Of a stretch of DNA of 64,000 nucleotides, positions 30,927 through 40,563 are shown in pieces. The stretch spans positions 3,497,501 through 3,561,500 of the forward strand of contig NZ_AP023033.1 of the NCBI RefSeq assembly GCF_019670125.1. Direction: 5' to 3'. The DNA comes from Agarivorans aestuarii (GTDB taxonomy: Bacteria; Pseudomonadota; Gammaproteobacteria; Enterobacterales; Celerinatantimonadaceae). The number at the start of each line of letters is the position of its first letter. Position 1 is the first letter of the stretch. The translations under genes and the position numbers were made by a program. The notes under the pieces were generated by a model. That model saw only the letters and a program-made list of their open reading frames with translations, did no database searches and had not been told where the DNA came from.

Positions 30927-31778
30927 TTACACCGAAAATGGATAAGCGATAGGATCGTGGAACTGGTAATCAGTCACTTCAAAGTCATCCAGTGTTACCC
31001 AAGTTTCTAAGTCTTCTAAAGACTTTATCTTTGGATTGATATGTAACTTAGGTGAAGCAAATGGTTCACGCTTTAGCTGAACGTCTCTCATCAACTCCAG
31101 CTGATCTTCATAGATGTGGGCATTAACAATTTTGTGATAAGCCTTACCGGGTTTATGACCAGTGATTTGTGCCATCAAGGCCAAGAAAGTGTAAACCTGA
31201 ATTTGGTTAAAATTCTGTCCAAGTGGTACATCACAAGAACGCTGTGACGAAGTAAGGTAAAGCGTGTCCCCCACTAGAGAAAAGGTATGCGTGTGCATAC
31301 AAGGGCGCAAACAGCCTAAGTGAAATTCACCCGGATTATAAAAAGATAGTATTTCACCGCGATCATCAATGCCTTTAGACAAGTCATCAACAATCTTCTT
31401 AAGCTGATCCACCGAGCCACCTTCTGGCTTGCGCCAAGAACGGCCTTGTACACCGTAAACCCGCCCCATGTCATTTTCGCCTTTACGAGCTGGGTTGTTC
31501 AACCACGCTTCGTTTTCGTTAGCGTTAGCCAACCAAGTAGGCGTACCAAGTGCCTTAAAATCAGCAGCATTATCTAAACCGCGAATATAACCAAGTAGCT
31601 CGGCAATCGCCGCTTTCCAATAGCTTTTACGCGTGGTAACTAGCGGGAACTCATTATTAGCAACATCGTATTCAAGATCAGCATTAATCACTGTTAAACA
31701 ACGCTTACCGGTGCGTTTGTTTTCAATCCAAGTGCCTTCATCAACAATCCGTTTGCATAGGTCTAAATACTGTTTCAT
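30927..31778 (-). CDS. thyA: Thymidylate synthase ThyA
   Basis: Makes dTMP from dUMP using methylene-tetrahydrofolate. 283 residues. The catalytic Cys is Cys160 in [12 protein letters not shown], and the phosphate-binding [18 protein letters not shown] and the nucleotide-binding HIYEDQLE follow. The RPCMHTHTF and DVPLGQNFN forms differ from E. coli but are shared with Vibrio-type ThyA. The ATG overlaps the lgt stop (ATGA). The lgt-thyA pair is conserved. Confidence 0.95.
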   Translation of the reverse strand: MKQYLDLCKRIVDEGTWIENKRTGKRCLTVINADLEYDVANNEFPLVTTRKSYWKAAIAELLGYIRGLDNAADFKALGTPTWLANANENEAWLNNPARKGENDMGRVYGVQGRSWRKPEGGSVDQLKKIVDDLSKGIDDRGEILSFYNPGEFHLGCLRPCMHTHTFSLVGDTLYLTSSQRSCDVPLGQNFNQIQVYTFLALMAQITGHKPGKAYHKIVNAHIYEDQLELMRDVQLKREPFASPKLHINPKIKSLEDLETWVTLDDFEVTDYQFHDPIAYPFSV

Positions 31779-32578
31779 GCTTTACTCTCTTTGGTGTTGC
31801 GACGATAAGCCCAAGTGATAAATAAGGCGCCAAATATAATCATAGGCAAAGACAAAATTTGCCCCATGCTCATGCCTAAACTTAACAAACCTAAATGGCT
31901 GTCGGGCTCTCGGAAAAACTCAATAATGAAGCGGAAACAGCCATAGCCGAGCAAGAAAGCACCTGAAATAGCGCCCATTGGCGGTTTGCGTTTGGCATAA
32001 ACTAATAAAATAACCAGCAACAATACGCCTTCTAGGGCAAACTCATAAAGCTGTGAAGGGTGTCTTGCCACCATGCCACCACTTGGGAAAACCATTCCCC
32101 AAGGCATATCGGTAGCGCGTCCCCATAGTTCGCCATTCATAAAGTTGCCGAGTCGCCCTGTGGCTAAGCCAAAAGGAATTAATGGTGCAATAAAGTCAGC
32201 AACCGTGAAAAAGTGGCGCTTAGTGCGGTGAGCAAACCACATCATGGCGGTGATTACACCTAACAAACCACCGTGGAATGACATGCCGCCAGTCCATATT
32301 TTGAATAGGTATAAAGGATCATCTAAAAACTGTGGGAACTGATAGAACAGCACGTAGCCAATACGGCCACCTATAATCACACCGACGAAACCATAGAAAA
32401 GCAAATCACTCACTTCGGCGCGTGTCCAACCACTACCGGGCTTATCGGCCATACGGTTGCCTAACCACATCGCAAATAAAAAGCCAAATAAGTACATTAA
32501 ACCGTACCAGCGTACGTCTAATGGTCCGATGCTAATCGCAATCGGATCAATCTCAGGAAATTGCAAAGGTGTAGACAC
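31775..32578 (-). CDS. lgt: Prolipoprotein diacylglyceryl transferase
   Basis: A 267-residue inner-membrane enzyme that transfers diacylglycerol from phosphatidylglycerol to the lipobox Cys. The signature [14 protein letters not shown], with its essential Arg and Asn, and SFHGGLLG (His) are present. It has seven predicted helices. It works upstream of LspA, also encoded in this window. Confidence 0.96.
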   Translation of the reverse strand: MSTPLQFPEIDPIAISIGPLDVRWYGLMYLFGFLFAMWLGNRMADKPGSGWTRAEVSDLLFYGFVGVIIGGRIGYVLFYQFPQFLDDPLYLFKIWTGGMSFHGGLLGVITAMMWFAHRTKRHFFTVADFIAPLIPFGLATGRLGNFMNGELWGRATDMPWGMVFPSGGMVARHPSQLYEFALEGVLLLVILLVYAKRKPPMGAISGAFLLGYGCFRFIIEFFREPDSHLGLLSLGMSMGQILSLPMIIFGALFITWAYRRNTKESKA

Positions 32579-32666
32579 GATAATTTGCTCTATTTAGGGA
32601 ATAAAAAGAATGGGCATTTTGCAGTGAAAATTGCCATGAAACAAGCTTTGACTCATGGCAAAATCA

Positions 32667-34934
32667 TTAATGTTTACTAACACGTACCAGCTGCGACAAG
32701 TTCTGCTGCTCCAGATAGCCATACAATAAACTGTAGATGGCCGAGCCACTTTGGCATTGCAGAATTTTTTCACGCAAAGCCGTCAATTCGCTAAGGTTTA
32801 CATGGCGAATAATGTACTTAATTTTGGCTAAGTTAAAACTCGACATACTTAAGCGGCGGTAACCTAAAGCCAAGACCAGTAAGGCCCCAACTGGCTCGCC
32901 CGCAAGCTCACCACAAAAACTCACCGGAGTATTATGCAAGTTAGCTTGTTCGATAATTTGTTTTAATGCACGAACCACAGCCGGATGGAAAGTATCAAAC
33001 AGCTCCGCAACGCGGGTATTGTTTCTGTCTACGGCTAATAAGTACTGAGTTAAATCGTTGCTGCCTACCGACCAAAAGTCGACCCGCTGGGCTAATTCGG
33101 GCAACAAAAACAAGACCGAGGGTACTTCTAACATCACACCATGTTTAGGCCGCTCAGGTGGCTCGCGCAAGTCTAATTCATCAACTACTTCAGCCCAGGC
33201 TTGCTCCAGTAAACGCGAGGCTTCGTCTACCTCATTAAGACAACTTATCATCGGCAACATAATGCTCAAATTTCCGCATTCGATGGCGGAGCGATACATC
33301 GCCCTTGCCTGCACCAAAAATATCTCCGGGTGATCGAGGGTTAGGCGAATACCACGCCAACCTAAAAATGGGTTTTCTTCAACTATAGGGAAATACGGAA
33401 GCTGCTTATCACCACCCACGTCAAGGGTGCGCATACACACATCTTTACCACGATAGCTATTTAGAATATCGCGATAACGGACAAACTGTTCGTCTTCAGA
33501 GGGAAAGCGGTCCTGCATCAAAAATGGCACTTCGGTACGATACAAACCCACGCCATCGGCACCCGCATTTATCGCTATGTCGCTATCGGCACTAAGGCCG
33601 GCATTAATCAACATTTCGACGTTTTCACCGTCGATACTTACGGCAGGTTTATCCAAATCTTGCTGAACTAAACTATTTAGCTCGCTCTCTTGGGCTAATA
33701 AGGCAATGTACTCATCACGAACAATTTTGTCTGGCTCAACAAACAACTCACCGGAGTAGCCATCTAAAATAAGCTCGCAGCCGCGCAACTTATTAACGTT
33801 AAAACTTAAACCCATTAAGGCTGGAATGCCCATGGCACGGGCTAAAATAGCCGCATGTGAGTTTGCCGCGCCTCGCTGAGAAATAACCCCAGCCAAAAAC
33901 TTACGCGGGATTTTTGCGAACATAGTGGCAGTAACTTCCTCAGCAACCACAATCACCGGCTCACTAGGAATAATTTCTGCGCTAGGGCCTAACTCCAAGG
34001 CATGCAGCAAACGTAAACCTACATCTTTTACATCCACAGCCCGCTCTTTTAAGTAGGGGTCGTTCATTTCTTCAAACTGCTGCACGTAGTGTTCTATCAC
34101 TAAACGCAGTGCGCCTTCGACCTGATAGCCCTCATTAATTTTGCGGCGAATATCCCCTGCTAAGCTGGCATCAGCCAGCATGTGTTGATAAACATCGAAG
34201 ATGGAAGCAACATCTTTAGGCAACTGCTCAGACAGCTTAATCGCTAAACTATAAAATTCATCTCGAGTAATCTCTAAGGCAACATCGAAGCGCTGTAATT
34301 GATGCTCGCTGTCTTCAGCCTTTTCTACAACTTGCTGCTCTAAGGCGCCGGTAGAGCGATTTATCCAGGCCTTAGCAATGGCAATGCCGCTGGAGCTAGA
34401 ACCGGCCTTAATGGCTTCAGTCCACTTATGTTTGGTAGGTTCTTGTAACACCGTTTGAAAATCGGTATTGGCTAATACCCCGGCTAAATGTGCAGCCAGT
34501 GTAACCAAAAACGACTCTTCACTTTGGTCAAAACTGCGGGTTTCTGATTGCTGAACAACTAATACACCCAACACTTTTCGTTGATGGGTTATTGGAGTGC
34601 CAAGAAATGAAAAGAAACCGTCTTCGGCAGTTTCTGGGAGATACTTGAAGTGCGGATTTAAGCGAGCATCGGCTAAGTTAATCGGCTCTTCACGAACGGC
34701 AACTTGGCCCACCACTCCTTCACCTAAGGGCATAATAGCTTTGCCAACGGCTTCGCTGGCAAGACCATGAGTTGCTCGCAGTACCAGGTTTTGCTGCTGC
34801 GAGTCCATAACGTATACCGAACAACAATCGGTATGCATAGTGAGGCGGATCTTTTCAACCAAGATAGCTAAAGCACTGTCGAGAGTATCGGCATTGCTTA
34901 CCTGTTCAACAATGGCGCGTAACTCTCCTAACAC
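32667..34934 (-). CDS. ptsP: Phosphoenolpyruvate-protein phosphotransferase PtsP (EI-Ntr)
   Basis: First enzyme of the nitrogen PTS; passes phosphate from PEP to NPr and EIIA-Ntr. 755 residues: N-terminal GAF domain (about 1-165), then a PEP-utilising swiveling domain whose active His lies in GAANSHAAILARAMGIPA, and a TIM barrel with GADGVGLYRTEVPFL and the catalytic Cys in PVSFCGELAG. It follows rppH by 3 bp, and the rppH-ptsP order matches E. coli. Confidence 0.94.
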   Translation of the reverse strand: MLGELRAIVEQVSNADTLDSALAILVEKIRLTMHTDCCSVYVMDSQQQNLVLRATHGLASEAVGKAIMPLGEGVVGQVAVREEPINLADARLNPHFKYLPETAEDGFFSFLGTPITHQRKVLGVLVVQQSETRSFDQSEESFLVTLAAHLAGVLANTDFQTVLQEPTKHKWTEAIKAGSSSSGIAIAKAWINRSTGALEQQVVEKAEDSEHQLQRFDVALEITRDEFYSLAIKLSEQLPKDVASIFDVYQHMLADASLAGDIRRKINEGYQVEGALRLVIEHYVQQFEEMNDPYLKERAVDVKDVGLRLLHALELGPSAEIIPSEPVIVVAEEVTATMFAKIPRKFLAGVISQRGAANSHAAILARAMGIPALMGLSFNVNKLRGCELILDGYSGELFVEPDKIVRDEYIALLAQESELNSLVQQDLDKPAVSIDGENVEMLINAGLSADSDIAINAGADGVGLYRTEVPFLMQDRFPSEDEQFVRYRDILNSYRGKDVCMRTLDVGGDKQLPYFPIVEENPFLGWRGIRLTLDHPEIFLVQARAMYRSAIECGNLSIMLPMISCLNEVDEASRLLEQAWAEVVDELDLREPPERPKHGVMLEVPSVLFLLPELAQRVDFWSVGSNDLTQYLLAVDRNNTRVAELFDTFHPAVVRALKQIIEQANLHNTPVSFCGELAGEPVGALLVLALGYRRLSMSSFNLAKIKYIIRHVNLSELTALREKILQCQSGSAIYSLLYGYLEQQNLSQLVRVSKH

Positions 34935-34937
34935 TTA

Positions 34938-35477
34938 CTAAGCTCCTTTTCGCTTTTTATAACGCCGGCGTTTATCTTTTCCTTGGTGCTTCTCCGAGCG
35001 GTTGAACGGCATGGCTGCAGTTACAAACTCTTTTAATGCTCGGCGATAAACCTCCCGCTTAAAAGACACTACCTGTCTTACGGGATACCAATAACTCACC
35101 CAACGCCAATCATCAAACTCTGGGTGGCCACAGCGATCAAATTTTATATTAGATTCTTTGCCCACTAAGCGGAGCAAAAACCACTTTTGCTTTTGTCCGA
35201 TACAAACCGGCGGACTATCCCAACGAATTAAGCGCTTTGGTAATTTATAACGCAGCCAATGTCTGGTTGTTGCTACAATTTTTACATCTTGCGGCAACAA
35301 GCCGACTTCTTCATGTAACTCACGATACATCGCTTGTTCAGCAGACTCTCCCTCGTCTACGCCTCCCTGAGGGAACTGCCATGAATGTTGACCATATCTA
35401 CGTGCCCATAAAACTTGACCACGCTGATTACAAATAACGATGCCTACGTTGGGACGATAACCATCCCCATCAATCAC
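34938..35477 (-). CDS. rppH: RNA pyrophosphohydrolase RppH
   Basis: Removes pyrophosphate from mRNA 5' ends and starts RNase E-dependent decay. 179 residues. The Nudix box G-x5-E-x7-REUxEExGU is present at about 38-60 ([20 protein letters not shown]). The C-terminal tail is rich in Lys/Arg ([13 protein letters not shown]). First gene of the rppH-ptsP operon. Confidence 0.95.
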   Translation of the reverse strand: MIDGDGYRPNVGIVICNQRGQVLWARRYGQHSWQFPQGGVDEGESAEQAMYRELHEEVGLLPQDVKIVATTRHWLRYKLPKRLIRWDSPPVCIGQKQKWFLLRLVGKESNIKFDRCGHPEFDDWRWVSYWYPVRQVVSFKREVYRRALKEFVTAAMPFNRSEKHQGKDKRRRYKKRKGA

Positions 35478-35834
35478 TGAAACAACCTTCAGCTAAAAAA
35501 CTATAGATAAAGTGATTCTTTCACAGAATCACAAGCGCGGCAAATACGCCTATCACAAAGGGAGTAAATTGTAATAACACAGGTTTAATTAAAGTTATTC
35601 GACTTATCTGTGAGAAATCCTGTGCATAACTTGGGTTAAACCTCCTATAGACAAATTCACAGATCTAATCCGCTCAAAAAACACTCCAAAAAAATAACAA
35701 AATAAACAATTAAAACAATAACTTAAATATACACATAGTTAATAAGTGTCAATTTTAGCAGGTTAAAACTGTTTATAAGTCATAGCGTTTAAAAAACACA
35801 CAGTTTCTGATTAATGACCTAGTGGAGACATTTT
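35478..35834. other. A/T-rich intergenic region upstream of rppH
   Basis: 357 bp, strongly A/T-rich (notably 35690-35760), between rppH (minus) and the small ORF at 35835 (plus). It should hold the rppH promoter. No repeats, RNA gene or clear operator are evident. Confidence 0.5.
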
Positions 35835-36020
35835 TTGGCTAAAAATAAACCAACCTTGACTAAAAAGTATAATTCTGTGAATAAAATACAAGTTAATAAC
35901 AATGGGGAAGAGTTATCCCTAGTTTATGTGGACAAAGCTGTTAGTAAACTCACATTAGTTATGAATAAAGTCCACCACAAGCTAACAACACCCGCACTAA
36001 GCAATAAAAACCCTTGTTAA
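35835..36020 (+). CDS. Possible small Lys/Asn-rich protein
   Basis: 61 codons with a TTG start preceded by GGAGA at a normal distance (35824-35828). The product is basic, has no membrane segment and fits no family I know. It is A/T-rich like the flanking sequence. The only arguments for it are the SD sequence and open frame, so it may be chance. Confidence 0.25.
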   Translation: MAKNKPTLTKKYNSVNKIQVNNNGEELSLVYVDKAVSKLTLVMNKVHHKLTTPALSNKNPC

Positions 36021-36057
36021 ACATAACCTTAGCTATATTCACTTAAGCGTTTATGCG

Positions 36058-36087
36058 TTGCTGCAATTATTGAACAGCTTCTATACA
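36058..36087 (+). promoter_or_regulatory. Candidate sigma-70 promoter of mutH
   Basis: TTGCTG (36058-36063), 18-bp spacer, TATACA (36082-36087), about 28 bp before the mutH ATG. Confidence 0.35.
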
Positions 36088-36115
36088 ATAGTGTTTTTGT
36101 TGGCGCTAGGCATGC

Positions 36116-36784
36116 ATGACAGCTAAACCACAAAGTGAAACAGAACTCTTCGAACGCGCTCAGTCATTAGCAGGATTGAGCTTAGGTGAACTTGCACATC
36201 GCGAAGGTTTTGCCATTCCAAAAGATTTAAAAAGAGAAAAAGGCTGGAGTGGTCAATTGCTCGAATGGTGCCTAGGTGCCAGTGCCGGCAGCAAACCTAT
36301 TCAAGATTTTCCAGAGCTGGGCATAGAACTTAAAACCATCCCTATTGATGCTTCGGGTAAACCGCTAGAGAGCACCTATGTATGTATCACTCCGCTGTGT
36401 AATGTAACCGGCTCGACATGGCATAATAGCAATGTGTATAACAAGCTATCACGGGTATTGTGGATCCCTATTTTAGCGGAGCGGCATATTCCTTTAGATC
36501 ATCGCGTTGTGGCCAATCCCATCTTATGGAGCCCAAATACCCAGCAAGAACTACTGCTCCGATCAGATTGGGAAGAAATCATGGAAAAGATTGCTTTTGG
36601 TCAGATTGAACAAATTACTGCGCGCCATGGTCAAGTCCTGCAGTTACGCCCTAAAGCCGCTAATAACAAGGCTCGCACCAATGCGATCGGCCCAAATGGC
36701 CAGCTAATTCAAACCCTTCCTCGTGGTTATTACTTAAGAACAAAGTTCACCGCAGCGCTACTTCAAGACTACTTTCAACTGTAA
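36116..36784 (+). CDS. mutH: DNA mismatch repair endonuclease MutH
   Basis: Nicks the unmethylated strand at hemimethylated GATC sites during mismatch repair. 222 residues. The catalytic triad D-x6-E-x-K is present as Asp64, Glu71 and Lys73 ([13 protein letters not shown]), with the E. coli spacing. Its presence implies Dam methylation in this organism. It is divergent from rppH, as in E. coli and Vibrio neighbourhoods. Confidence 0.95.
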   Translation: MTAKPQSETELFERAQSLAGLSLGELAHREGFAIPKDLKREKGWSGQLLEWCLGASAGSKPIQDFPELGIELKTIPIDASGKPLESTYVCITPLCNVTGSTWHNSNVYNKLSRVLWIPILAERHIPLDHRVVANPILWSPNTQQELLLRSDWEEIMEKIAFGQIEQITARHGQVLQLRPKAANNKARTNAIGPNGQLIQTLPRGYYLRTKFTAALLQDYFQL

Positions 36785-36882
36785 AAAAATTAATCAACTA
36801 TTGACCAAGCTCTCACTTTTTTGAAAGAATCGATATTGGTCACATAGTACACGGATTTATATTATCTCTCGGAGGAGAAACC

Positions 36883-37203
36883 ATGCCGTTGAAGAAGCAA
36901 TACCTAAAATCGAAGCCAGAAGTAAAAGTTACCTTTGAAATTGAGAAGGAAGCCACTCAAGAAGCGGAGCAAATTTTCTTGCTAGCTGAGTTTAACGAAT
37001 GGCAACCTATAGAACTTACTAAGCTAAAAAACGGTAAGTTCAAAGTAGTGGTAAACGTGCCAACAGATCAAAAAAGCAGCTACCAGTTTAAATACAAACT
37101 TTGCTTGAGCGATGGTGCAGAAGCCTATGACAATGACTGGGCAGCAGATAGCTACCAACCAAATGGCGTGGATGGTGACAACTCTGTACTTGAAGTGGCT
37201 TAA
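36883..37203 (+). CDS. Solo isoamylase-N / AMPK-type glycogen-binding-like protein
   Basis: 106 residues that read as one immunoglobulin-like early-set domain (CBM48/AMPK glycogen-binding type). FLLAEFNEWQPIELTKLKNG and KFKVVVNVP are followed by YQFKYKL; the FNEW aromatic is the usual sugar-contact position, and the C-terminus has the NSVLEV strand. The SD GGAGGAG at 36871-36877 is strong, so expression may be high. No signal peptide, so cytoplasmic. Role unknown; stand-alone forms occur in marine gammaproteobacteria. Monocistronic with a terminator at 37215-37243. Confidence 0.7.
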   Translation: MPLKKQYLKSKPEVKVTFEIEKEATQEAEQIFLLAEFNEWQPIELTKLKNGKFKVVVNVPTDQKSSYQFKYKLCLSDGAEAYDNDWAADSYQPNGVDGDNSVLEVA

Positions 37204-37214
37204 ACCACAGACAT

Positions 37215-37243
37215 AAAAAAAGCCCGCTACTGCGGGCTTTTTT
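37215..37243. terminator. Bidirectional intrinsic terminator
   Basis: AAAAAAAGCCCGC, 3-nt loop, GCGGGCTTTTTT. It ends the small CBM48-like gene and the convergent rpsP operon (rplS last). Confidence 0.92.
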
Positions 37244-37261
37244 ATTCTCGAAGAAAAGGGC

Positions 37262-37612
37262 TTATTTAGCCAATTTTTCTTTAATACGTGCTTTCTTACC
37301 AGAAAGTTCACGCAAGTAGTAAAGCTTAGAACGACGAACGTCACCACGACGCTTAACAGTAATACTCTCAACTAGCGGGCTATGAGTTTGGAATGCACGC
37401 TCAACGCCTTCACCGCTTGAAATTTTACGTACAGTAAATGCAGAGTGTAAACCACGGTTACGCTTAGCAATTACCACACCTTCAAACGCCTGTAGACGCT
37501 CACGGTTACCTTCTTTTACTTTTACCTGAACTACAACTGTGTCACCAGGTGCGAACGCAGGTACGTCTTGCTTCAATTGCTCTTCTTCGAGCTGTTTAAT
37601 GATATTGCTCAT
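37262..37612 (-). CDS. rplS: 50S ribosomal protein L19
   Basis: 116 residues, with [20 protein letters not shown] and the basic C-terminal [20 protein letters not shown]19 sits at the 30S-50S interface. Last gene of rpsP-rimM-trmD-rplS, 27 bp after trmD. Confidence 0.97.
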   Translation of the reverse strand: MSNIIKQLEEEQLKQDVPAFAPGDTVVVQVKVKEGNRERLQAFEGVVIAKRNRGLHSAFTVRKISSGEGVERAFQTHSPLVESITVKRRGDVRRSKLYYLRELSGKKARIKEKLAK

Positions 37613-37639
37613 TACTATTTCCTAGAATTAACTGAATCT

Positions 37640-38413
37640 TTATTTACTATCCAAGGGCGTTTGCTCTTGGATAAACTCAGCAAGAATCTTTTCTTGCTTG
37701 TCAGTCAGAGCTAGATTCTCCAATAACTCCGGTCGCCTCAAATAGGTTCGCCCAAGTGCTTGTTTGTAGCGCCATTCTTCAATTTTTTTATGGTTACCAC
37801 TTAACAGTACCTCGGGTACTGTTTGCCCATCCAAAACTTCTGGACGAGTATAGTGTGGACAATCCAATAATCCATCAGAGAATGAATCCTGCTCAGCTGA
37901 AGCTTTATCCCCCAGTACTCCCGGAATTAACCGCGAGACGGCGTCTATCATATTCATTGCTGGCAGCTCACCACCGCTTAACACATAATCACCAATCGAC
38001 CATTCTTCATCAACTTCCGCTTGAATCAAGCGTTCGTCAATGCCTTCATAGCGACCAGCAACTATAATCAGCTTTTGCTGTTGAGCTAACTCTATTACTC
38101 CATCTTGCTTCAAGGTACGCCCTTGCGGTGACATATAAATCACCTTAACCCCATCACCAGCAGCCTGTTTAGCAGCATGAATAGCATCCCGTAAAGGTTG
38201 CACCATCATTAACATGCCAGGTCCACCGCCGTAAGGTCGGTCGTCCACTGTACGATGTTTGTCATGAGTAAAATCACGAGGATTCCAACACTCAATCTTA
38301 ATAAGGCCACGTTTTACCGCACGCCCTGTTACACCGTACTCGCTTATGGCAGAAAACATTTCCGGGAATAGACTTACTATTCCCACCCACAATTGTGGTG
38401 TTTGCTCAGCCAT
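37640..38413 (-). CDS. trmD: tRNA (guanine-37-N1)-methyltransferase TrmD
   Basis: Methylates G37 of tRNAs reading CNN codons and prevents frameshifting. A 257-residue SPOUT enzyme with the trefoil-knot segments [21 protein letters not shown] and [15 protein letters not shown], and the catalytic Asp in [11 protein letters not shown]. Confidence 0.97.
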   Translation of the reverse strand: MAEQTPQLWVGIVSLFPEMFSAISEYGVTGRAVKRGLIKIECWNPRDFTHDKHRTVDDRPYGGGPGMLMMVQPLRDAIHAAKQAAGDGVKVIYMSPQGRTLKQDGVIELAQQQKLIIVAGRYEGIDERLIQAEVDEEWSIGDYVLSGGELPAMNMIDAVSRLIPGVLGDKASAEQDSFSDGLLDCPHYTRPEVLDGQTVPEVLLSGNHKKIEEWRYKQALGRTYLRRPELLENLALTDKQEKILAEFIQEQTPLDSK

Positions 38414-38421
38414 AAAGGAAC

Positions 38422-38952
38422 CTAGAAACTAGGGTCCCAATCAACAGTAATAGTTTGAGACTCGCGATCGACGTTATCAATTATCTGAGACTCTATGAAC
38501 GGGATTAACCGTTCCTTTTTGCCAAAGGCATCTTTTAAATTGGCTTTCACAACCAAGACATCATTAGAACCTGTTTCCATTAAATCGGTCACATGTCCGA
38601 AGTTATACCCACTGCGATTAACTACTTGCATGCCCATAAGGTCACGCCAGTAATATTCATCTTCAGCAAGTTCCGGCAGAACTTCCGGCAAAGCCGCAAT
38701 ATCCATTCCGGTTAAACTCTGTGCTTGTTCTCTTACATCGTAGCCCTCAAGCTTAACGATGAAAGATTTGCTGTGTCGCCGCCATTCTGTCACTTCAATT
38801 GAAGTATATTCGCCAGAACGACCTATCAACCAAGGCTGATAGTTAAATACAGCTTCTGCATCTTCAGTGAACGAGTTAACTTTTAGCCACCCTTTAATAC
38901 CATATACGGCACCGAGGCGACCCAGTACGATGGGCTGTTCTTTATTGCTCAT
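38422..38952 (-). CDS. rimM: 16S rRNA processing protein RimM
   Basis: A 176-residue maturation factor for the 30S head. N-terminal RimM domain ([20 protein letters not shown]) and PRC-barrel C-terminal domain with [14 protein letters not shown] and a DVLVVKA strand. It binds S19. It lies between rpsP and trmD, with gaps of 24 and 8 bp. Confidence 0.95.
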   Translation of the reverse strand: MSNKEQPIVLGRLGAVYGIKGWLKVNSFTEDAEAVFNYQPWLIGRSGEYTSIEVTEWRRHSKSFIVKLEGYDVREQAQSLTGMDIAALPEVLPELAEDEYYWRDLMGMQVVNRSGYNFGHVTDLMETGSNDVLVVKANLKDAFGKKERLIPFIESQIIDNVDRESQTITVDWDPSF

Positions 38953-38976
38953 CTTAACTCCACTAAAAAGGCTAAA

Positions 38977-39222
38977 TTAAGCTGCTTTTGAATCTTTGAT
39001 TAGCTTAGCTACACGGTTAGAAACCGCAGCGCCTTGGCCAACCCAGTGATCAATGCGGTCTTGTTCCAAGCGAATACGCTCTTCTTGACCTTTGGCGATC
39101 GGATTGAAAAAACCTAATTTCTCAATGAAGCGACCGTCACGTGAATTACGGCTATCAGTAACAACTACTTGATAGAATGGACGCTTCTTAGCGCCGCCAC
39201 GTTGCAAACGAATGGTAACCAT
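38977..39222 (-). CDS. rpsP: 30S ribosomal protein S16
   Basis: An 81-residue protein starting [20 protein letters not shown], with the [14 protein letters not shown] family signature. First gene of the rpsP operon, with SD GAGGA. A candidate promoter (39290-39317) and a terminator-like hairpin (39241-39269) lie in its leader. Confidence 0.97.
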   Translation of the reverse strand: MVTIRLQRGGAKKRPFYQVVVTDSRNSRDGRFIEKLGFFNPIAKGQEERIRLEQDRIDHWVGQGAAVSNRVAKLIKDSKAA

Positions 39223-39240
39223 ATCGTCCTCATACTAGTT

Positions 39241-39269
39241 AAAAAATTTAAGGTCCCAAAATGGGATCC
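39241..39269 (-). promoter_or_regulatory. Terminator-like hairpin in rpsP leader
   Basis: On the minus strand GGATCCCA and TGGGACC pair with one bulged A and a short loop. TTAAATTTTTT follows just before the rpsP SD. The shape is that of an attenuator placed between the promoter and the first gene. Confidence 0.45.
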
Positions 39270-39289
39270 CCGCTAATTGAAGCCGCGGA

Positions 39290-39317
39290 ATTGTACTCCT
39301 TTTTTGCTTAATTGCAA
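39290..39317 (-). promoter_or_regulatory. Candidate sigma-70 promoter of the rpsP operon
   Basis: On the minus strand TTGCAA (39312-39317), 16-bp spacer, TACAAT (39290-39295). Each hexamer is one or two bases from consensus. A GC-rich CCGCGG follows the -10 box, as in growth-rate-controlled promoters. Confidence 0.5.
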
Positions 39318-39506
39318 GCTATAACCTGCTTTGGCGAGTATCTAAATTGCTAGTGTTTATCGGCGCTAAATGACCAATACTTTCAATGCTTGTTTTTACT
39401 GCTAAAAAAGCTAAGTGACTCAAGCTACTAACGCACACTTTGACTTAGCTGCAAGCTTCTACCAACATAGGCGTTTAACTATACTGAGCACCGAGCCATT
39501 TTGTTT

Positions 39507-40184
39507 ATGAAGTACCAATGGATATTGTTTGATGCCGATGAGACCTTGTTTCATTTTGACGCCTTTGCCGGCTTACAGTTAATGTTTTCCCGCTATGGGG
39601 TTAAGTTTGAGCAACAAGACTATCAACATTACCAAACTCGCAACCTGCCCTTGTGGGAAGCCTATCAAGCCGGCCAGGTGAATGCAGAGCAGCTTCAACA
39701 GCAACGCTTTGAGTATTGGGCTAAGCAGCTTGAACAACACCCGCAAGTGCTCAATGATGCCTTCTTAGACGCAATGGCAGACATATGCAGCCTATTACCT
39801 GGCGCTAAAGACTTGCTAGATGCACTTAAGAGCAAAGTGAAGATGGGCATTATTACCAACGGTTTTACCGCTCTGCAAAAAATCCGTTTAGAACGCACCG
39901 GTTTGAGCGGCTATTTTTCACCTTTGGTTATCTCTGAACAAGTGGGCGTTGCAAAACCGCATAAAGATATATTTGAGCATGCCTTTGCCCAAATGCAGCA
40001 GCCGGAAAAACATCGGGTATTAATGGTGGGAGACAATCCACATTCAGATATACAAGGTGGTATTAATGCTGGGATTAGAACTTGCTGGTTAAATCGCCAC
40101 GGAGAAGAAAGGCCAGAGGGAATAGAGCCGCACTATGAGGTGAGTTCGCTTAAGCAACTGCAAACCCTGTTAGAAGCCGCTTAG
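39507..40184 (+). CDS. yjjG: HAD-family pyrimidine 5'-nucleotidase YjjG
   Basis: 225 residues from the ATG at 39507, matching the E. coli YjjG start; a TTG two codons upstream is also open. HAD motif I is Asp9/Asp11 (LFDADETLF), motif II is IITNGFTALQ, and the later motifs are KPHKDIF and VGDNPHSDIQGG. YjjG removes phosphate from dUMP, dTMP and damaged nucleotides ('house-cleaning'). Confidence 0.9.
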   Translation: MKYQWILFDADETLFHFDAFAGLQLMFSRYGVKFEQQDYQHYQTRNLPLWEAYQAGQVNAEQLQQQRFEYWAKQLEQHPQVLNDAFLDAMADICSLLPGAKDLLDALKSKVKMGIITNGFTALQKIRLERTGLSGYFSPLVISEQVGVAKPHKDIFEHAFAQMQQPEKHRVLMVGDNPHSDIQGGINAGIRTCWLNRHGEERPEGIEPHYEVSSLKQLQTLLEAA

Positions 40185-40386
40185 TTTGAGTTAATCCCAA
40201 AAAGTCGAAAGGGGCATTGCCCTTCAGCTTATGCCCCTTTCTAGTGTATGAACCTTTGCCTTTTTTCGGCCGTTCAACTTTTGCTTTAAATAACTGGCTG
40301 GTAACCAGCGCCTTAATTGCATTGTCGTTAATTTGCCCACGACCGTGCTCATGCGCTAACAACTTAGCGACTTTTTTCTTAGCCAT
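40150..40386 (-). CDS. arfA: Alternative ribosome-rescue factor ArfA
   Basis: 78 residues from the ATG at 40386; the frame is open far upstream but the homology starts here. HGRGQINDNAIKALVTSQLF and KGKGSYTRKGHK match ArfA, which brings RF2 to ribosomes stalled on nonstop mRNA when tmRNA fails. The coding region contains a perfect 11-bp hairpin (40207-40241), the hallmark of arfA mRNA: RNase III cleavage or termination there makes a nonstop message whose product is destroyed by tmRNA tagging unless tmRNA is lacking. The 3' end overlaps the end of the convergent yjjG by 35 bp. Confidence 0.88.
   Translation of the reverse strand: MAKKKVAKLLAHEHGRGQINDNAIKALVTSQLFKAKVERPKKGKGSYTRKGHKLKGNAPFDFLGLTQTKRLLTGFAVA
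40207..40241 (-). promoter_or_regulatory. arfA intra-ORF regulatory hairpin
   Basis: Perfect 11-nt arms (40207-40217 and 40231-40241) with a 13-nt loop, lying in the arfA reading frame from about codon 49. CGACTTTTTGGG follows on the minus strand. In E. coli arfA the equivalent hairpin is an RNase III site and terminator that truncates the message before the stop codon. Confidence 0.8.
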
Positions 40387-40517
40387 AATCTTTCTCTCAT
40401 TTGCCCAGCAGCTCCTATAGCCACTTGGGGTGGCTAGTGTAAACCAAGTTAAGCCAAATACACACTGTATATTATTTAAACGTCGCAAATGAACGGCCCC
40501 TAGGAAAAACAGCCTAA

Positions 40518-40547
40518 CCAAGAAGCCAACCCTCACCAGCTTCTTGG
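40518..40547 (-). terminator. Hairpin downstream of fmdB
   Basis: CCAAGAAGC and GCTTCTTGG form a perfect 9-bp stem with a 12-nt loop just after the urt-fmd operon. The T-run (TTTTT) begins about 10 nt later, so termination may be weak. Confidence 0.5.
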
Positions 40548-40563
40548 TTTACCCTATACCAGC

